Below are positions 6,211 through 9,203 of a stretch of 9,203 nt of DNA, in pieces. Both the position numbers and the translations under genes were made by a program. The notes under the pieces are model-generated. The model was given only the letters and a program-made list of their open reading frames with translations. It was not told where the DNA came from and did no database searches. This stretch comes from Candidatus Altarchaeales archaeon WOR_SM1_86-2 (GTDB lineage: Archaea > Altiarchaeota > Altiarchaeia > IMC4 > MCBC01): assembly GCA_001723855.1 (NCBI GenBank), contig MCBC01000061.1, positions 1 to 9,203 on the forward strand, written 5' to 3'. Positions within the stretch are counted from its first letter, which is position 1. Every line of letters begins with the position of its first letter.

Positions 6211-7965
6211 ATGGATGAAGCAAGAAAACTTACAAAATATTTAGTTAAGGCGAGATTTCCATCCGTAGGGGTTATGCTTTTGCTTGATCTTACGATACCC
6301 CTTGCGTTTGCAGCCGTTATCGCTTTAGTTCTTCACGATAACCTGGTGGATATGCTCGCCATGTATTTCATCCTTTTTTCGCTTCCAAGCATTTTAGCGA
6401 CGTTTATACCGATAGTGAGGAGGGATTACTCTACCGCGATAAATCTGATTTCATTAATCATAGAAGTAATTGTGTTTACCGGGGGCATGTTAATTGCCGA
6501 AGAATTCTGGGTGAGCGCCTTGCTTATTGGCTATGCCCTGTCGTTTACCCTACGATATGCCGTATTTATGGGGCTGGGGGTATCATCGAAAAGAGCATTC
6601 ACGGCCTCAGCATTACGCCTTTTGCTGTCTTTTTGCATTTTTTATATCTGGGATATATTTATAGCGGACATACAGATGACGATAAAAGATATTGCACGGC
6701 GTTTGGTAGCGATTACGGCACTGCTTGCAGCCATAGCATTATTGTTCATCTACCTTATATCGCTTCCTGTCAGAAGAGTTACCGGGGTAAATCCCTTTGA
6801 TCTTTTTGCATCATTTATGACAGATTGGTTCCAGGGCACTGCGACCATAGAAAAATATCTGAAGTCAACAGAGATCTCAGAGAAAACAAAAGTTTTTCTG
6901 GATATTATTATTTTCAAAAATTTTAAAGAAAGTTTTATCAAAAATAAAGAAAAAAAGAGATTAAACGCGGTATTTATAATTTCATATATCCACCCCGGAC
7001 CCTTTGGCAGCGTGGGGAGTTCAAATATGCCGCATCTGTTGTCGGAAAGGGTAGGGAAGGAATTCAACGCTGCTTGTTTCGTTTTTCACGGCTCCTGCTC
7101 TCATGACCTGAACCTTGTCTCAAGGGATGATTTGAACCTGGTTATTGATGAGGTTGTCGGAAGCGTGGATGAATTTGCAAAAAATCCAACCTTCTGCAAT
7201 ATTTCAAGGGTTATTGAGGATGGGGATGTCAAAGCACAGCGTGTAGGTAATAAAGATATCGTTTTTGTTTCCGGTTTTGAGGGGGATATAGATTTGGGGG
7301 TTGGTTTGGCATCATCTGATATATTTGTAGATTGTCATTCTTCCGGTGAAACCGTGATGAAGTCCATAGCTGCGAGTTCAGAAGAGGGAATGAAAATTAT
7401 TGAGATATGCAGGGATGCAAGAGAAAAATTAGAAGATGCAAGAGAAAGATTAGAATGGTGTGAGTTGACAGGAGATATATCCCTTGGTATCGCAAATTCA
7501 AAAATTGAAAATGAAGCGGTTGGTCAGGGCGGCATTATGGCGGGCGTTCTTGACATAAAAGGGCAGAGAATCGCACACATACTTATTGACAGCAATAACA
7601 TGGAGCCCGGGCTCAGAGAGAAAATTATTGATGCCGTAAAAAATGAAACAGAAGCAGATGTCGCGGAGGTAATGACCACAGATACCCATTATGTAAATAC
7701 AATCTCTGGGGGTCTTAATTTACTAAAGGATGATCCGGAAATAATTGAGCTGTGCGTAAAACTTGCGAAAAAAGCATCTTTGGGTATGAGAAGGGTTAGA
7801 GTTGGGACTGAGAGAGTTTATATAGACGGAATCCGTGTTATGGGAAATGCATCTGAATTTGCAACTTCCCTGAACTTCTCTGCCGCATTATTTAAAATTT
7901 TGGTCCCGGTTGTTGTGGTATTAATAATTATCGCCATATTCGGGGCATTATTGGTATGGGGATAG
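6211..7965 (+). CDS. DUF2070 family membrane protein
   Basis: A 584-residue protein of the archaeal DUF2070 family, of near-complete typical length (about 600). The N-terminal third is a membrane domain with about six hydrophobic segments (residues about 19-41, 49-70, 80-98, 101-122, 131-150 and 165-186). A soluble domain of about 350 residues follows, and one last membrane helix is at about 560-582. The soluble domain has clustered His/Asp/Ser motifs: HPGPFGS (261-267), HGSCSHDLN (293-301), DCHSSGE (374-380) and TDTHYVN (490-496). These look like a metal or catalytic site; a membrane-anchored hydrolase is my inference, as the family's reaction is not known to me. The ATG at 6211 lies 21 nt after a TATA element and lacks a Shine-Dalgarno. 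A 7-residue duplication (DAREKLE/DARERLE) is at about 402-415. ino1 follows after about 24 nt. Confidence 0.92.
   Translation: MDEARKLTKYLVKARFPSVGVMLLLDLTIPLAFAAVIALVLHDNLVDMLAMYFILFSLPSILATFIPIVRRDYSTAINLISLIIEVIVFTGGMLIAEEFWVSALLIGYALSFTLRYAVFMGLGVSSKRAFTASALRLLLSFCIFYIWDIFIADIQMTIKDIARRLVAITALLAAIALLFIYLISLPVRRVTGVNPFDLFASFMTDWFQGTATIEKYLKSTEISEKTKVFLDIIIFKNFKESFIKNKEKKRLNAVFIISYIHPGPFGSVGSSNMPHLLSERVGKEFNAACFVFHGSCSHDLNLVSRDDLNLVIDEVVGSVDEFAKNPTFCNISRVIEDGDVKAQRVGNKDIVFVSGFEGDIDLGVGLASSDIFVDCHSSGETVMKSIAASSEEGMKIIEICRDAREKLEDARERLEWCELTGDISLGIANSKIENEAVGQGGIMAGVLDIKGQRIAHILIDSNNMEPGLREKIIDAVKNETEADVAEVMTTDTHYVNTISGGLNLLKDDPEIIELCVKLAKKASLGMRRVRVGTERVYIDGIRVMGNASEFATSLNFSAALFKILVPVVVVLIIIAIFGALLVWG
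7414..7455 (+). repeat. 21-bp tandem duplication inside the DUF2070 gene
   Basis: The unit GATGCAAGAGAAAAATTAGAA at 7414-7434 is repeated directly at 7435-7455 with a single A to G change, giving DAREKLE followed by DARERLE. The frame is kept. One extra copy of a heptad-like unit lengthens a predicted charged helix in the soluble domain. The near-perfect DNA identity suggests a recent duplication. Confidence 0.88.
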
Positions 7966-7976
7966 TTTATTTTGAT

Positions 7977-7981
7977 AAGGA
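7977..7981 (+). promoter_or_regulatory. Shine-Dalgarno site that marks the true ino1 start
   Basis: AAGGA at 7977-7981 lies 8 nt before the ATG at 7990, an ideal spacing. That ATG is out of frame with the ino1 body by one base, so this site is evidence that the ancestral start is 7990 and that the intervening T6 run carries an indel. By contrast the in-frame GTG at 8018 has only a poorly spaced GGAG directly against it. Confidence 0.7.
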
Positions 7982-7989
7982 TTTTTTAA

Positions 7990-8017
7990 ATGTTTTTTAT
8001 TAGTTGGTATTGTAGGA
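7990..8017 (+). other. ino1: Displaced N-terminal codons of ino1 with apparent 1-nt frameshift
   Basis: From ATG 7990 the frame gives a nonsense peptide and stops after about 24 codons. If one T is removed from the T6 run at 7993-7998, the same ATG reads MFLLVGIVG and joins the open frame at GVGNCASS. This restores the first beta strand and the glycine-rich NAD-binding loop ([11 protein letters not shown]) found at the N-terminus of inositol-phosphate synthases. Without the correction the ino1 frame is closed upstream by a TAA at 7976-7978 and offers no standard start before GTG 8018. A homopolymer sequencing or assembly error is the simplest explanation; a real mutation is possible. Confidence 0.8.
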
Positions 8018-9073
8018 GTGGGGAACTGCGCATCCTCTTTAATACAGGGGGTGGAATATTATAAAGGGGTAGACGGGAAATCGCCGTTGGTTCCAGGGTT
8101 AATGCATAACGTCATCGCAGACTACAAAATTTCCGATATTGAATTTGTGTCGGCGTTCGATGTCGATTCAAAAAAAGTAGGCAATGATTTAAGCGAAGCA
8201 ATATTTTCCGAACCAAATTGTACAATAAAATTTTCTGACGTTCCCGATCTGGGTGTGGGGGTGATGAAAGGCCCTGTTTTAGACGGCGTTGGCGAAACAA
8301 CAAAGGATAAATTCACTGTCGACCCGAAACAAAAGCCAGTGGATGTCACTAGAGTCCTGAAAAAAACAGATACTCAAATATTGATAGGCTATCTCCCGGT
8401 CGGTTCAGAAGAAGCAGTGAAATATTATGCCAGATGCTGCCTGGATGCAGGGGTTGGGTTTATTAATGCCATACCCGTATTTATCGCGTCCAACCCCGAG
8501 TGGGCAAAAAAATTTGAGGATAGAGGAATCCCTGTTATTGGAGATGATATTAAATCACAGGTTGGGGCAACAATAGTGCACAGGATGCTGACAAAGTTAT
8601 TCGTTGACAGGGGGGTGAAACTGGATCACACTTATCAGTTAAATGTTGGAGGCAATACAGATTTTTTGAACATGCTGGAAAGAAACAGATTAAAAAGCAA
8701 GAAAATCTCAAAAACACAGTCCGTGCAGTCGCAGCTGCCAGCTCCTATGGCCCCGGAAGATATTCATATAGGCCCTTCTGACTATGTGCCGTGGCTAAAT
8801 GACAAAAAGTTATGTTTTATCAGAATGGAGGGCAGAAAGTTCGGCGATGTTCCAGTAAATATTGAACTTCGGCTGGATGTTGAAGACTCCCCTAATTCCG
8901 CAGGAGTTATGATTGATGCAGTAAGATGCGCGAAATTAGCGTTAGACAGGAAAATCTCAGGGGCACTGACATCTCCCTCATCATATTTTATGAAGTCCCC
9001 ACCGATCCAGTATCCTGACAGCGTTGCAAAGGAGATGGTCGAGGAGTTTATAGGCGGGGAGCGAGAAAGATAA
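8018..9073 (+). CDS. ino1: myo-Inositol-1-phosphate synthase, N-terminus displaced by a frameshift
   Basis: Ino1 converts glucose-6-phosphate to L-myo-inositol-1-phosphate using NAD+ as a recycled cofactor; in archaea the product feeds archaetidylinositol-type lipids and, in some thermophiles, di-myo-inositol phosphate. Counting from GTG 8018 (351 residues), the sequence shows the Rossmann remnant GNCASS (2-7), FDVDSKKVG (48-55), the [10 protein letters not shown] strand-loop (124-133), [11 protein letters not shown] (175-185), [11 protein letters not shown] (209-219), DSPNSAG (290-296) and KSPP (326-329), all hallmarks of the family. Starting at GTG 8018 would lose the first beta strand and the first glycines of the NAD motif. 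The natural start is very likely ATG 7990, giving 360 residues after correction of one base. DUF2070 ends just upstream and a small membrane protein starts directly after the stop, so an operon is likely. Confidence 0.93.
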   Translation: MGNCASSLIQGVEYYKGVDGKSPLVPGLMHNVIADYKISDIEFVSAFDVDSKKVGNDLSEAIFSEPNCTIKFSDVPDLGVGVMKGPVLDGVGETTKDKFTVDPKQKPVDVTRVLKKTDTQILIGYLPVGSEEAVKYYARCCLDAGVGFINAIPVFIASNPEWAKKFEDRGIPVIGDDIKSQVGATIVHRMLTKLFVDRGVKLDHTYQLNVGGNTDFLNMLERNRLKSKKISKTQSVQSQLPAPMAPEDIHIGPSDYVPWLNDKKLCFIRMEGRKFGDVPVNIELRLDVEDSPNSAGVMIDAVRCAKLALDRKISGALTSPSSYFMKSPPIQYPDSVAKEMVEEFIGGERER

Positions 9074-9203
9074 ATGGATTCAAAAACCGAAGGGGAAATT
9101 GTAACTGTTGCGGGAATAATATTGCTCTTATCATCGCCAGTTTGGGGTCCTAATCATATCGGGAGGATACAACTTTCGGTGGTCGGAGGGGTTATTATAA
9201 TAG
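9074..9203 (+). CDS. Small hydrophobic protein, 3'-truncated by the window edge
   Basis: An ATG immediately follows the ino1 stop (TAA-ATG at 9071-9076) and the frame stays open for 43 codons to the end of the window. The product starts MDSKTEGEIVTVAGIILLLS, has one clear hydrophobic segment at about residues 9-21 and begins a second at about 34-43, so it is a membrane protein with a short cytoplasmic or external start. GGGGAG at 9057-9062 is a rather distant Shine-Dalgarno (11 nt), and translational coupling to ino1 is likely. Too little is visible to name the family. A role next to inositol lipid synthesis is only suggested by position. Confidence 0.6.
   Translation, partial: MDSKTEGEIVTVAGIILLLSSPVWGPNHIGRIQLSVVGGVIII

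Noticed and set aside
7993..7999. TTTTTTA as a programmed -1 slippery site in ino1
   Set aside because: The heptamer resembles a -1 slippery site, but joining the ATG frame to ino1 needs a +1 shift, and a metabolic enzyme gives no reason for recoding. A homopolymer indel is simpler.

Overview
The window looks archaeal and most likely euryarchaeal, although the lineage cannot be fixed from this stretch. It encodes a DUF2070 membrane protein (a family I know only from archaea), an archaeal-type myo-inositol-1-phosphate synthase and a stand-alone PurS. Genes that start transcription units have TATA boxes about 24 nt before the ATG and no Shine-Dalgarno, which fits leaderless mRNAs. Genes inside operons use ATGA overlaps or Shine-Dalgarno sites. 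Base composition is AT-rich apart from one short island at about 5471-5600. There is no rRNA, tRNA, CRISPR array or insertion sequence.

Layout. (1) 1-2398, plus strand: the 3' part of an ABC transporter ATPase, a class II Fic protein with a C-terminal winged helix, and an ABC-2 type permease. They are tightly packed, and a 12-bp tandem repeat lies at the Fic/permease junction. (2) 2399-5459, minus strand: a 908-residue helical-repeat (HEAT-like) protein followed by purS, each with its own TATA box at the same distance from its ATG. (3) 5468-6162, minus strand: a four-helix membrane protein with a basic, His-rich tail, overlapping by ATGA a 53-codon reading frame that lies in a GC-richer, hairpin-rich island. 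(4) 6163-6210: a 48-nt divergent promoter with one TATA element almost exactly midway between two start codons. (5) 6211-9203, plus strand: DUF2070, ino1 (with an apparent frameshift at a T6 run near its start) and the beginning of a small membrane protein cut by the window edge.

Working together. The ATPase and permease should form one ABC-2 exporter, and the Fic/winged-helix protein between them is a candidate regulator by AMPylation or DNA binding. Ino1 makes inositol-1-phosphate, the precursor of archaetidylinositol-type lipids, so its membrane-protein neighbours may be linked to envelope lipids, though this is only suggested by position. PurS belongs to purine synthesis; its PurL and PurQ partners are not in the window.

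The most useful leads are the Fic gene inside an ABC operon, the hairpin island with its hidden small ORF, the ino1 frameshift, the symmetric divergent promoter, and three separate short tandem duplications in or beside genes. I do not see a defence system or other clearly new multi-gene system.
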